Shown piece by piece: positions 23,529 through 33,202 of a stretch of 64,000 nucleotides of DNA (position 1 is its first letter; each line of letters starts with the position of its first letter). The position numbers and the translations under genes are program-made. Source of the DNA: CAINFV01 sp964409235 (GTDB lineage Bacteria; Chlamydiota; Chlamydiia; Chlamydiales; FEN-1388); contig CAYPCN010000004.1 in assembly GCA_964409235.1 (NCBI GenBank), positions 1 to 64,000 on the forward strand, read 5' to 3'. The notes under the pieces are model-generated. The model was given only the letters and a program-made list of their open reading frames with translations, had not been told where the DNA came from and did not search any database.

Positions 23529-25171
23529 CAACAACCGTTGTGAATCCCTATTCCGAAGCTCGCATGCCCAGTGTCCATGAAGAGGCAACGAAGGTGGATG
23601 AGAGTGTTTATATGGAGGCTCGCGAATTGCAGCGACAGGTCGCCATGGCCGAGGATCTCCTTACTGGTGAATATCCAGATTGCTATGAAGCGCAGCGCAT
23701 CATCACGAGAAGTATTGAGAAGTTGGCGGAGTTGGAGGCCATGGGGAAGCTCCTGCATGCCCATGGAGACCGCACAGCTATAGAGCTGATGGCGTCGACA
23801 GTGCGACGTGGTATCGACGCTGTTTCTGCGCGCCTTGCAGCAAGCCCTATGAAAGCGCTGCTGAAAGAGCAGAGCAGATGGGTGGAAGCAGGGTTCCCCC
23901 AAGAATCTCTGACCGTTGATCCTGAGGCTGTGCATTTCGTTGTTGCCACAGATCTGATGTACACCGTGATGATGTATCAGAAGTGCGCGGATATCCTTGA
24001 AGGGGAGTCGACGACCTTGCGGTTTGTCGATGGGAAGGTGTTGATAAAAGTAGAGGGAGAGTATCTTCCCTATGCTGATATCAAGGAAAAAATCCGCTAT
24101 TCCTCTGACGAGAAAAAATTCTGTGGTTGGAATATGATCCATCCCATGGGGTTTGTCCCTTGCGACGCTACCTCGTGGAATGACATGTATCCCATTGCTC
24201 GGTTGACGCCCGAGGCGTACCAACGTGTGGCTGCAAGAGCTTCGCAGTTTTGGAGCGAAGATCAAGAGGAGATAGATCCTGGCCGTGAGAAGGGGTATAT
24301 CTTGCAGGTCATCACAACTGGGAGGAGCTGTCTGCCTCATGCCTGGTGGAATGCAAATTTTAATGACATGACGCCTGAACATACGTCTTCACGCCTCATC
24401 ACTCCTGATGGCTATGTCTTCTCTTTTGGCACAAAAATGGCCGCAGCTGATGCTGAACAGGTAACCCAGCTGAGCGGCTTCTTGACAACAGCCGCCTCAC
24501 GAACAAGTTGTCCAGACTATGAAGAGGTGCGGCCCTCCCATGAAAAGCGAGTAACGTCGATTCCCATGACGAAAGAGCGCTTTGATGCGATCGTGCAGTA
24601 TGCAAAAGAGATGAACAAGGGTTTTGCCTTTAACTTTGCCTCGCAAAATTGCGCTCGATTTGTCACGGTACAGATGGCTTTGGCTGGAGTGTTTGCAAAT
24701 ATCAAGATGTCTCTGTCCGAGTGCTTGTATGGCATGCTACCTCGTCTGAGGGATATTCCGTTCGTGGGCCAACCTGTTGCCCGTGTGGCAGCGGCAATCT
24801 CATTCGTAGTAACTCCAATTTTCGATCTCCTTGCCGCTCTCATTCGCTGGGTCACCCCATATCCAGTGAAGCGAGTGTGGGAGGTGGTAACCTCGTTCGT
24901 GAGGGAGGCGCTGCGCAGAATGTGCGCTGTTATCATCAACGCTTTGTTTTTCTTTGTCATGGGTGCCGGGAAGACCTTGATTCCTAAGAGCCGTTGCCTC
25001 TTGCGCTGGCAAAACCTTGCCAATCCCGATGCTATTGTTGTGTACCATGCCTATAAGCTGCGGCAATGGCAAGCAAGGCAGCTGAGTTCAGTATATTATA
25101 CCAAGCCAGAAGCAGGCCTCTGCTGCCTTGACCCAGAGAAAGGATGGGTGCCAGCGTTGCAGACGGCGTAA
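23525..25171 (+). CDS. Papain-like protease candidate, second paralogue
   Basis: A 548-residue paralogue of the preceding gene, overlapping its stop by ATGA (23525-23528) with GGGAG 5 nt upstream. Conserved blocks are LMYTVMMYQKCADILEGE, GWNMIHPMGFVP, EIDPGREKGYILQVITTGR, EHTSSRLITPDGYVFSFGTK with His286, and FNFASQNCARFV with Cys376; the His-Cys spacing is exactly the same (90) as in its neighbour. Tyr and acidic residues around QYAKEMNKGFAFNF are also kept. The C-terminal region (about 405-505) is hydrophobic and amphipathic, ending with a shared CC.LDP segment. A strong terminator follows at 25214. Function unproven; enzymatic activity is inferred only from residue conservation. Confidence 0.7.
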   Translation: MTTTVVNPYSEARMPSVHEEATKVDESVYMEARELQRQVAMAEDLLTGEYPDCYEAQRIITRSIEKLAELEAMGKLLHAHGDRTAIELMASTVRRGIDAVSARLAASPMKALLKEQSRWVEAGFPQESLTVDPEAVHFVVATDLMYTVMMYQKCADILEGESTTLRFVDGKVLIKVEGEYLPYADIKEKIRYSSDEKKFCGWNMIHPMGFVPCDATSWNDMYPIARLTPEAYQRVAARASQFWSEDQEEIDPGREKGYILQVITTGRSCLPHAWWNANFNDMTPEHTSSRLITPDGYVFSFGTKMAAADAEQVTQLSGFLTTAASRTSCPDYEEVRPSHEKRVTSIPMTKERFDAIVQYAKEMNKGFAFNFASQNCARFVTVQMALAGVFANIKMSLSECLYGMLPRLRDIPFVGQPVARVAAAISFVVTPIFDLLAALIRWVTPYPVKRVWEVVTSFVREALRRMCAVIINALFFFVMGAGKTLIPKSRCLLRWQNLANPDAIVVYHAYKLRQWQARQLSSVYYTKPEAGLCCLDPEKGWVPALQTA

Positions 25172-25213
25172 TCCTCCCACCGCTCTCTTCTGGTATTTGA
25201 ATTGGGCTACCTC

Positions 25214-25260
25214 AAAACCTCCTTAGCCATATGCCCTGACATATGGGAGAGGAGGTTTTT
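25214..25260 (+). terminator. Bipartite rho-independent terminator
   Basis: The outer stem AAAACCTCC (25214-25222) pairs with GGAGGTTTT (25251-25259); the inner stem CCATATG (25227-25233) pairs with CATATGG (25240-25246) around a 6-nt loop. A T5 tract ends the structure (25256-25260). It closes the 21849-25171 transcription unit. Confidence 0.85.
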
Positions 25261-25286
25261 GGCGGATTCAGCCAAAAAGATCTTAC

Positions 25287-25384
25287 TCTATCCTCCAAAA
25301 GGCACATCGCACATGGCTCACGCTAGGTATTAGTGTGCGGAGAAAATATTTTTTTGCTATGAACAAACAAGAGCCATGTGCGAT
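25287..25384 (+). repeat. Dispersed intergenic repeat, copy B, with inverted partner
   Basis: Copy B of the 33-bp element is 25287-25319. Its 3' half ATCGCACATGGCTC (25306-25319) has an exact 14-bp inverted partner, GAGCCATGTGCGAT, at 25371-25384, so the two could form a stem with a 51-nt loop upstream of the 25427 gene. This inverted partner is not seen at copies A and C. Confidence 0.7.
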
Positions 25385-25426
25385 ATGGCTTTGTTCTGTT
25401 TTTAAGCGGAAAGGGGGATACCAACG

Positions 25427-28400
25427 ATGGCTACTGGTTTTGGACAATCGTCGATAGAGCATGGACGGGGGTATGTGCTTCCAGAACTCGAAGTGCGACC
25501 AGAATATCTTGTGAGTGAAAAGGGGAGGGGCGTACAACAAAAAGCTGGGTGGATATCCCGATTAGTCTCTCCGATTTTAGGGACGACCGAAGAGACCGTC
25601 ATCGTTCCTACCAATACTCCTGGCCGTGTTGTTATCTCAACCGTAGAACGAAGAAGCTTGGAAGCTCTCGCGAAGGAATATGGCGTAGATCCTACCGGAG
25701 TATCAGCGCAAGCAATTGTCGACCAGATGCTCAATGCAGCGAGGGGACTGAAATTAAAAGATATTACCAGCAAAGGGAAACTGCAGTTCGCCAATAGAGG
25801 GCAGCTCGCCGTCATTATCAACGGTTTGCAAGCAGCGGGGGCCAAAATTGTCGATCAAGATGCGTTTAGGGCGTGGTATCTCCATCAGATGCAACAACCC
25901 CCTCCTTTGCACGTTGCTCTTGAAGAGCTGATGAACCATTTTACCGCTGTGGAATGGCGCCCTTTGAGCGAGAATACCCCAGCGATTGTACGAGATATTC
26001 TCATCGTCATGCAAAGGCATGATCTTGGGGTCCTCAATAATGCGTTAGAGCATGCTGGTTTACTGGCTCTTCCTTCTGCCTATTACGACGCTGACAGTAT
26101 CGGCACAATGATGTTGAGTGCAAATGTGGATGCATTCGATCGAGTGTGGAAGGTATTGGAATCTGGCGATATCCACTCCAATTCTTTAGTTGCTGCTGCC
26201 AAAAAACAGCTGCGGCCTTTCCACCATCACATGCAGACTGTTTTGGCATCAAAGGAGAGTTGGCAACGGCTTGGTCTTGAAGGGTTTTATGTGCCGGAAG
26301 AGGCGCCTCAGACTAGTGAAGGTCCAATCGCGGAAAAACCAGCTCCAGCTGTAGCACAGGTCTTGCATGAGGCTTCTCTCCATATGATTGAAGACCTGTG
26401 CGAACGATGCAGTTATAGGAGCTCCTCAGACGCTTCAGACGCGGCGATTCGTCGTCTGCGCACTGTAATAGGAAAGGCAACAAAGGCTGAGCCTTTGATT
26501 CGCGTTCTCATAGACCATGGATTTGACATTCCTTTGATAGCCGTTGGCAAGGAGGGTGATGAGACGCTCCGTGCCTGGGCAAAGAGCATTGCAACGCAGA
26601 ACAAGCATACCCTTCAAGATCTTCTCGAAGTTGTCCAACAGTATGCCCTCAAGCATCCTGAGTCGGACCAAGCTGTTCGTGAGCTCTTAGACCCTCTCGA
26701 ACAAGAAGTGGTGGCGCTTCGCAACCAACAGATGCTTTCCGTTTTCCATGAGCTTGCCGAGAGACTATCACTTCCCCCAGATGCAAATATCGTCTCCCTT
26801 ATCCAACGGCTAGACACCCAAGACCAGCAGGTCGTCGAAGCAGAGCTTATGCGCTGCATTTCAAAATTTGGCCTTAAAGACTTGGCATACCTCTTCGGAT
26901 TTGTGTGCGTCATTGAACGGCGCGCTGGTAGCCCACTGCAGTTCAGAAGACTGGTAGAAGATATGCTTTTTACTGCCCTGAAAGACCCCCTTGTCGCAAG
27001 TCCATACAGATTGACAGGTACTGATGGTGCTACTGAGTGTTCTATCTATCCAGCGGTACGAGATCAGGAATTCGTTGAGATTGTTGAAGATATAATAGGT
27101 CTTCGGGACCTTCGCTCCGTGATATCAATACCAGATCGAGACCAGATCTACAAGCAGGACTCCCTGGAAGACACCATCAATTACTATGCGGATATCATCA
27201 TAAGAGCCAATGAGCGTCATTGGCCGCAGCTTTTACGAGAGCTTGCCCCATGTTTAGAGGGGGCTCAATTTGTTTCTCTTGCCAGTCAACGGCTCGCGGA
27301 AACCATTGAAACTCAAGTATCCGTGAAGATGAAGGAGCGTGTGATCCATCAATTCGAAGCGCTGTGCCAACGGTTTGCCATCCAAGGATCGGATTTTGGA
27401 GAAATGGTGGCACAGTGTAACAAAAATTTGGCCGAATATACGCATGAATTTAAAAAATTATTATCTTCTCTCGATGTTCACGACCTGTTCTCTCTCTTTG
27501 CCGTTGTGACGACACACCAAAAAACGGCAACTTCGATATTGCGTATGATCCTCGAAGAGATACAACGGACACTTCCTGAAGAAGACATCTCTGAAATTTT
27601 TCCCTCCCAGCTCTTCACATTGATCGATTCTCTCTCAGTTGATGGATCGTTACAGCGTCCATTGGCAGTGATTCGCCAGCAGCTTGAGGAAAAAGAATTA
27701 CCCATTGTTCTCCACGAACTTGGAATCCCAAGAACAGATATTTTTGGCCCCTTGAACATTCGCACTGTGGCTCAAGCCATTCGCGAGCAGAAAGAGGTGA
27801 CATTGGAAGCGGCGCTTGCGACATTGAAAAAACTGGCAGCTGCCGGAACGTACACCTGCCAGAGCCTCATTGAACTCCTAAGCCAGCCCGCCTTAGAACG
27901 ATCGGATACTCTTGGCAGTGCTCGAAGCATCCTTAGTCGTTTTGGCATGGTTGTGCCGATCAAAGATCCTTCAGAATCATTAGAACATCTGGCAGACAGA
28001 ACGATCCAACGCTGTGTTGAAAAGAGCGACTACCAGACGATGTATAACATTGCTTGGAAACTCACGACGGGAGCAATGAGTAAGGCAGATGGTGAGGGAG
28101 TTCTGTTTCTCGAGTCTCTTTGCAACGCGGCGAGAGCAAGGTTGAATAGAGAGTCTGCAGAGCTGCTGAAAAGTTTTGTATCACTCTCTTCAGTAAAAAA
28201 TGAAGACCAACGCCGAGCGCTTCAGGCAAAGTATGAAGGCAAGCTTCGAAGTTATGGGCCTGAGTTTTTGCGCCACTTTATTGCCTATGTAATGAATCAG
28301 GCTGAAGAGACACACCAACCTTTTGATGCGGCTATTCTTGCTGCCACGAACATTGTAGCGACCTTTTTGCCAGTCGAGCTAAGCCTCGATGATGTTCAGG

Positions 28401-30397
28401 CATTGTTGATCTCGGCAGAAGGGGGGCAGGTTGCCACTTCACAGGTTCTACAATTGCGAACTGCCGTAAAACGTCTGTATGTACAACGAGCGTTCCTCTT
28501 CTGTCCGAAGGGGGTTGAGGTGCCTCCATTCCCTGACAATGGGAACGTGCACACATTTGTGTCCGAACTCGTTCGTCTCAATCCGACCAGAATTGATCTC
28601 ATCCGTGCCAGAATTGAATTGTTTGCAAAGCGAGAGAAGGAGACAGTCTTTTATAAAGAGTTGCAAAGAGCTTTTAATAGCGCGGTTCAAAAGTGGTTTA
28701 CGGCAAACATTGAACAGAGATTTCTCTCTATCCTTCCCACAAGTTCTGGAGGACGACGTATCACCCTTCCTTCCGTGGTGGAAAGAAGCCCGAGGAAGTT
28801 TACTCGAGACCTTTTAGCTGCCAATGGCGATTCGATCGAATCAAGGCAAGCGATAGTAACTGGCATTGAAAACGCCATAAAAACCACGTGGCAGGAACTC
28901 GGGCAGAAATTCAAAACGTTAGCTGCTACGTGGGATGTCGATGTTGAAGAAGTGGTAGAGAGATGGAAGCAATTGCAAGAAGGAGCGAGCCTTGAGGGAG
29001 AACCCACTTCGTTGGAGTCTGCCATTACTGAGCTGTGGCAGAGTGATTTTACCATGGATTTGGAAGCAGCCACTGAATGGGAGAGAGCAGTTCTCACAGA
29101 GGTCAAGGCTGATCTCTCGAGGAAAGTAGAACGCGATGTTGAAAACATGGTGCACGCATTGAGACGTCATGGTCTCATCGTTGACTACGCGTTCCGCAGC
29201 TCTGGGGATTTCGCAGCAGACATGTCAGCATTAGCACAAGCGCTTATCTCAAAAAACGAGGGGGATATCCCTTGGATGATGAAGCATGTCATAACGCTGA
29301 GCAAAACGCTGGAACTTGGCATGTCGGGAGGGGCTCTCCTTGACGCTCTCAAAAAGGCAAATGCAGAACGGAAAAAGACGATCCACCCATTAGGCGATCT
29401 GCTGAAGGAACAAGGGATTACCCCTGCCGAGATCCCGGAAGAGGTAGATCTTGGTGCGTATACCCTTGAGCTTATTGAGCGTAATCGCGAGTTCTCTCCT
29501 CAACAACTGCAAGCCAAACTCGCTTCGATCGACCATCCCATGAGCGCGGCGATCTCTACCTTTTTTGGTCGTTATGCCATGATGGAGACGGCAAAAATCC
29601 TCTTGGAAGAAAAGAAATTGAAAGTGCCGACGCCCTTCTCTCTTAACTCTGTTGTAGGGTTTGTGCTGGAAGTGATTTGGGAGAACTCGAAACGGTTGCA
29701 TGAAGTGCAACAGGCGTTTGCCGCAATATCTACAGAAGATTTCCCGCACCTCCAAGAGTTGAAGAGTGTGGCATTAGAGCTTGTGAATAGTGAAATGGAG
29801 TCTCGAGGCCTCACTGCAAAACCTGAGAAGGCTGTAGGTACAGTAGAGTCAACCGAAAACCTGCCTACATATACACAAGAAGAGCTTGCTTCGTTGGAGG
29901 TTCACTTCGATGATAGTGGGAGAATGTATACCAGCGACCATGTAGCGAATACATGGATGAAAATTTTCCGAAAGGGAGGGGCGGGCAGTACGACGTTGAG
30001 AGAAGTGTTTTCCCACGAATCTCATCCGTCCTCTGATCAAAAAGTCGTGATCGCAGAAAGCCCTGAACGATGGCGGTATCTGGTGACAGTCGATGGGAAA
30101 ATGTTCATTCATATTGATCAACCTGATGAGCCCCTCAAGAATACCATTGATCAGCATCATGGTATTGTGGCAACGGGCCGTATTGGCTTTGATGTCGATG
30201 GGCATCCTACTTTTGTCAGTATTAGTGGCAGAGGTCAAAAACCTGGGGAGGCCGGAGCGCGTACTGTCCTGGAGTTTTTGAAGTCAAAACATGTCGATAT
30301 TGATACAATCAATGTTGCCTACTTTGATGAGGGGCGAAAACTGCGGCTCATTCAACATGACAAAACATCTGTTTCGAATTGGCTGAGAGGGGATTGA
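25427..30397 (+). CDS. Giant (1656-residue) helical accessory protein, toxin/effector candidate
   Basis: Starts at ATG 25427, 9 nt after AAGGGGG. No signal peptide or clear transmembrane helix. Most of the protein is alpha-helical with degenerate repeats, recognisable in segments such as FGLKDLAYLFGFV..., LDVHDLFSLFAVV... and YGPEFLRHFIAYV..., each followed by a long helix. Residues about 521-600 hold a remnant NPGNL-type module (LVASPYR...GTDGATECSIYP...DSLEDTINYYADI) that matches the small protein at 8338-8691 at DNA level. The C-terminal 150 residues form a separate mixed domain (MYTSDHVANTW, HHGIVATGRIGFDVDG, VSISGRGQKPG, VLEFLKSKHVDID) reminiscent of the SGHY-P-type domain at the ends of some Rhs/type VI effectors; that resemblance is weak. 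Followed after 10 bp by corA. Confidence 0.75.
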   Translation: MATGFGQSSIEHGRGYVLPELEVRPEYLVSEKGRGVQQKAGWISRLVSPILGTTEETVIVPTNTPGRVVISTVERRSLEALAKEYGVDPTGVSAQAIVDQMLNAARGLKLKDITSKGKLQFANRGQLAVIINGLQAAGAKIVDQDAFRAWYLHQMQQPPPLHVALEELMNHFTAVEWRPLSENTPAIVRDILIVMQRHDLGVLNNALEHAGLLALPSAYYDADSIGTMMLSANVDAFDRVWKVLESGDIHSNSLVAAAKKQLRPFHHHMQTVLASKESWQRLGLEGFYVPEEAPQTSEGPIAEKPAPAVAQVLHEASLHMIEDLCERCSYRSSSDASDAAIRRLRTVIGKATKAEPLIRVLIDHGFDIPLIAVGKEGDETLRAWAKSIATQNKHTLQDLLEVVQQYALKHPESDQAVRELLDPLEQEVVALRNQQMLSVFHELAERLSLPPDANIVSLIQRLDTQDQQVVEAELMRCISKFGLKDLAYLFGFVCVIERRAGSPLQFRRLVEDMLFTALKDPLVASPYRLTGTDGATECSIYPAVRDQEFVEIVEDIIGLRDLRSVISIPDRDQIYKQDSLEDTINYYADIIIRANERHWPQLLRELAPCLEGAQFVSLASQRLAETIETQVSVKMKERVIHQFEALCQRFAIQGSDFGEMVAQCNKNLAEYTHEFKKLLSSLDVHDLFSLFAVVTTHQKTATSILRMILEEIQRTLPEEDISEIFPSQLFTLIDSLSVDGSLQRPLAVIRQQLEEKELPIVLHELGIPRTDIFGPLNIRTVAQAIREQKEVTLEAALATLKKLAAAGTYTCQSLIELLSQPALERSDTLGSARSILSRFGMVVPIKDPSESLEHLADRTIQRCVEKSDYQTMYNIAWKLTTGAMSKADGEGVLFLESLCNAARARLNRESAELLKSFVSLSSVKNEDQRRALQAKYEGKLRSYGPEFLRHFIAYVMNQAEETHQPFDAAILAATNIVATFLPVELSLDDVQALLISAEGGQVATSQVLQLRTAVKRLYVQRAFLFCPKGVEVPPFPDNGNVHTFVSELVRLNPTRIDLIRARIELFAKREKETVFYKELQRAFNSAVQKWFTANIEQRFLSILPTSSGGRRITLPSVVERSPRKFTRDLLAANGDSIESRQAIVTGIENAIKTTWQELGQKFKTLAATWDVDVEEVVERWKQLQEGASLEGEPTSLESAITELWQSDFTMDLEAATEWERAVLTEVKADLSRKVERDVENMVHALRRHGLIVDYAFRSSGDFAADMSALAQALISKNEGDIPWMMKHVITLSKTLELGMSGGALLDALKKANAERKKTIHPLGDLLKEQGITPAEIPEEVDLGAYTLELIERNREFSPQQLQAKLASIDHPMSAAISTFFGRYAMMETAKILLEEKKLKVPTPFSLNSVVGFVLEVIWENSKRLHEVQQAFAAISTEDFPHLQELKSVALELVNSEMESRGLTAKPEKAVGTVESTENLPTYTQEELASLEVHFDDSGRMYTSDHVANTWMKIFRKGGAGSTTLREVFSHESHPSSDQKVVIAESPERWRYLVTVDGKMFIHIDQPDEPLKNTIDQHHGIVATGRIGFDVDGHPTFVSISGRGQKPGEAGARTVLEFLKSKHVDIDTINVAYFDEGRKLRLIQHDKTSVSNWLRGD

Positions 30398-30407
30398 GGA
30401 GCGAGAA

Positions 30408-31361
30408 ATGTTAAAAAGTTTTACAGAGGCTCGTGGATGGATTGAAGGTATTGATGCTGAAGCGATCTGGATGGATCTCGTCAATCCTATTCCGGAAGAA
30501 AAGATTGTGATCGAAAAGATCTTTGGCATCAAGGTTCCCACCAAAGCCAAGGTACAAGAAATTGAAACCTCCAGTCGATTGTATCAGGAAAATGGCTGCC
30601 TCTATTTAACAGCGCCGCTTCCCATTACTGACGTACGGTCCAATATTCGATTGGATTCTGTCACCTTTGTATTGGGGCATGAGAGACTTCTCACGCTCCG
30701 ATACGAGGAGTTCCCTCTTCGAGCCTCTGTCCTCGTGCGATTTCACAAGCTTGAAAGTGCGGATCCTCCAGCATTCCAGCTGTTCCTGCATGCTCTTGGC
30801 GCTGTTGTTGATGATATTGCCGATCTTTTAGAGCGGCTCCTTGAAGAAATCGACATTCTTTCAAGGGATATTTTCTATCGCCATGATCCCTCGCAAAAGT
30901 TGCCAAAAACCATCATCTCGCATTCCATGACGAGGATAGGCGTGTGCGGAGAAAATGTCCTTCTCCTTCGTGAAAGTCTCGTCGGATTTGGACGACTTGT
31001 TGGCTATATTTCACGAGAATCCGATTCAACGTTTGGCGCTTGGGGAAAAAGCGAATTGAAAACGCTTGAGAAGGACATTTCTGCTCTGACTGATCACGTC
31101 GCGTTCGCCTCTAACAGAATTTCGTTCTTATTGAATGCTGTTCTTGGTTTTGTCAACATACGCCAAAACGACATCATTAAAATTCTCTCTGTCGTATCTG
31201 TCGTCTTGCTTCCTCCAACCGTTTTTGCAAGTCTGTGGGGGATGAATTTCACGTTGATGCCAGAACTCAAATGGCCTCTTGGATACCCACTGGCTTTGGT
31301 GATCATCGTGATATCAGCTATTCTGCCATACCTCTATTGCAAGAAACGCCAATGGCTTTGA
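30408..31361 (+). CDS. corA: CorA-family magnesium/divalent cation transporter
   Basis: Inner-membrane Mg2+ channel, 317 residues. The selectivity motif GMN occupies residues 278-280 (LWGMNF), right after the long first membrane helix (IIKILSVVSVVLLPPTVFASL); the second helix ALVIIVISAILPYLYC and a basic C-terminus KKRQW complete the canonical CorA ending. The N-terminal 240 residues are the soluble alpha/beta funnel domain and the long stalk helix. It begins 10 bp after the giant gene and its stop overlaps queH, so the three may be one transcript, though the functions are unrelated. Confidence 0.93.
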   Translation: MLKSFTEARGWIEGIDAEAIWMDLVNPIPEEKIVIEKIFGIKVPTKAKVQEIETSSRLYQENGCLYLTAPLPITDVRSNIRLDSVTFVLGHERLLTLRYEEFPLRASVLVRFHKLESADPPAFQLFLHALGAVVDDIADLLERLLEEIDILSRDIFYRHDPSQKLPKTIISHSMTRIGVCGENVLLLRESLVGFGRLVGYISRESDSTFGAWGKSELKTLEKDISALTDHVAFASNRISFLLNAVLGFVNIRQNDIIKILSVVSVVLLPPTVFASLWGMNFTLMPELKWPLGYPLALVIIVISAILPYLYCKKRQWL

Positions 31362-31951
31362 TGGTGCCTACAACTCGAATGGTCAACGATATCGCCAGAC
31401 AAAATCAAGGCCGAGTCCTCCTCCATTGTTGCTGTGCGCCCTGTGCCAGCTCCATTATTGAAAGGCTGGCGCTTGAGCAGGTTGAGTTTTCTATTTTCTT
31501 CTACAACCCAAATATCCACCCAGAAACGGAATATCAGCTAAGGAAGCGCGAGATCCTGAAGTATGCTGCATCCATGAATATTTCTTGCATCGATGCGGAG
31601 TATGATGTTCATAGATGGATGGCCCATGTCAAGGGCTTTGAAAAGGAACCAGAACGAGGAGCGCGCTGTAGCTTGTGCTTTGCCTTCAGGTTAGTTAAAA
31701 CAGCAGAATATGCTTCACAACATGGGTTTAGCGCTATTTCGACGACGCTGGGCATTTCAAGAAGGAAGGATTTTGATCAGGTCACTCGTGCTGGCAGGGA
31801 GGCCGCAGCATTGTTCCCTGGCATCGCCTATATTGATCGCAATTGGAGAAAAGGCGGTGGAGTGCAGCGCATGGCAGAAATCATGAAAGAGCAGCAGTTG
31901 TACCGACAAACATATTGCGGCTGCTGCTACTCAATGCCCAAGTCTGGGTAA
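31361..31951 (+). CDS. queH: Epoxyqueuosine reductase QueH
   Basis: Last enzyme of queuosine biosynthesis, reducing epoxyqueuosine in tRNA (QueH/DUF208 family, non-orthologous to QueG). Cysteines for the Fe-S cluster are in LLHCCCAPCAS near residues 23-28, CSLC in the middle and TYCGCCYS at the C-terminus (Cys186, Cys188, Cys189). FYNPNIHPE.EY..R and STTLGISRRKDFD are family signatures. Start is taken at ATG 31361, which overlaps the corA stop by 1 bp (TGATG); longer in-frame starts back to 31235 would lie inside corA. 196 residues, the usual size. Queuine is probably obtained from the host, an inference. Confidence 0.9.
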   Translation: MVPTTRMVNDIARQNQGRVLLHCCCAPCASSIIERLALEQVEFSIFFYNPNIHPETEYQLRKREILKYAASMNISCIDAEYDVHRWMAHVKGFEKEPERGARCSLCFAFRLVKTAEYASQHGFSAISTTLGISRRKDFDQVTRAGREAAALFPGIAYIDRNWRKGGGVQRMAEIMKEQQLYRQTYCGCCYSMPKSG

Positions 31952-31975
31952 GAATTCATAAGTTCTATTATCAGA

Positions 31976-31998
31976 CGTTTTGGGTTATGCTCAAAACG
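31976..31998. terminator. Hairpin between convergent genes
   Basis: CGTTTTG (31976-31982) pairs with CAAAACG (31992-31998) around a 9-nt loop, between the queH stop and the stop of the opposing BTB-like gene. No U-tract follows, so termination efficiency is doubtful. Confidence 0.4.
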
Positions 31999-32017
31999 CT
32001 CTTCGCCCATAGCCTTT

Positions 32018-33187
32018 TTACCGGTCGAGCGTTCCAACAACCGCAAAGCCGTTGCGCATGTTGGTACATGGGAGGATATCTCTCGGATCTTTATCCTGCC
32101 CGTATTTCCCCCTCAGCAAAGCATCAAGAGATGTTGAAACGAGAATCGAATCGATAACCACAGAAAACGACTCTCCTTTGCTGTTGGTAAAGGTTAGGCC
32201 ATCTCTACTGAGAGCTCTCGAAAGGTAGACGGCATTCCATTCCTCGACATCGTCCATTGTATGTAACGAGATGATAATTCCTCCGGAATCTGCTTGCAGG
32301 ATCGAACGAAAGACCGCGCTTTCAAACGTCTTCGCTTCGAAAAATTCTGGGCGCAGATAGCGGGGTCGAATGGCTCCCAGACAACTTCTGTCTAATCGCG
32401 CTTCTTCCAGCAAAAGAGCCATGACATGAAGGAGGCGGTCCCACTCGCTATCAACAAAAAGTCTAGGCAGTTGTTGAGGATCCAGAGAAAGAATGGTCAC
32501 TCGTGGACTAAGGCTAGAGAGTTCTTTCATCAATCCTGTCATCGATTGCTTAAATCGCCCTTGGCGCTGAAATCTCGGGCAATCAAGAGCTGCTAATCCT
32601 ATCAAAGCACACCGTTCTTCGACCGTATCTCTCTCGAATAGCACACGCTCGCAAATCGCGGAAAACACCCGCTCTTGTAACAGACCGTCCAGACTCCGAC
32701 GAGCAAATAACTTCAGCACGAGAAGGGCCTCTAGAGATTGATTTTTCTCTAGTACCCCCGTGTATATGTATCGCACTAATTGATCAAGAGTCGCCGGAGA
32801 GACACCCAAACGATGTTCTGTCGACAACGAAGAGAAAGTCCCGGGGAATACCAGATCAAGCAGCACTTGATTGACAGTCTCACTTCTCCCGGATCGATCC
32901 ACCAACCGGCAGGGATTCGGCAACGACGCAGCGTCGGTGCCTCTGAGGATCCGCAGGAAAAGACTTTTTGTGTCGCTCCTCACCGCGATCTCATTGCGTA
33001 CGCATATGCGTACGATTCGATAGGTCAACAACTGATTCGCCTGAATGAACTCAGAGGGAATATTCGTGCTTGCCAGGACTGAAATTTTCCCTACATGTCC
33101 ACAGTCTTCAAAGTCCTGAATTGCGGTTTCAACAGATTCTTGCGTCCATTCTATCTTTGATGCTTGTACATTTGTCAACGTATACAT
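32018..33187 (-). CDS. BTB/POZ-like protein (second of pair)
   Basis: A 389-residue protein with a eukaryotic-style BTB/POZ pattern: LLDLVFPGTFSS, then L..LVRYIYTGVLEKNQSLEALLVLKLFARRSLDGLL (YIYTG at 140-144), which is the strand-helix end of a BTB fold. A BACK-like helical region follows, with DTVEERCALIGLAALD at 187-202 shared with the upstream paralogue, then the shared LDPQQLPRLFVDSEWD.LL and LGAIRPRYL blocks. The last 90 residues are strand-rich (NGFAVVGTL). A good ribosome site AAAGGG precedes ATG 33187. BTB proteins are known from amoeba-infecting Chlamydiae and often bind Cullin-3; that role is inferred. No signal peptide. Confidence 0.65.
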   Translation of the reverse strand: MYTLTNVQASKIEWTQESVETAIQDFEDCGHVGKISVLASTNIPSEFIQANQLLTYRIVRICVRNEIAVRSDTKSLFLRILRGTDAASLPNPCRLVDRSGRSETVNQVLLDLVFPGTFSSLSTEHRLGVSPATLDQLVRYIYTGVLEKNQSLEALLVLKLFARRSLDGLLQERVFSAICERVLFERDTVEERCALIGLAALDCPRFQRQGRFKQSMTGLMKELSSLSPRVTILSLDPQQLPRLFVDSEWDRLLHVMALLLEEARLDRSCLGAIRPRYLRPEFFEAKTFESAVFRSILQADSGGIIISLHTMDDVEEWNAVYLSRALSRDGLTFTNSKGESFSVVIDSILVSTSLDALLRGKYGQDKDPRDILPCTNMRNGFAVVGTLDR

Positions 33188-33202
33188 GGCTGCCCTTTCA
33201 CC

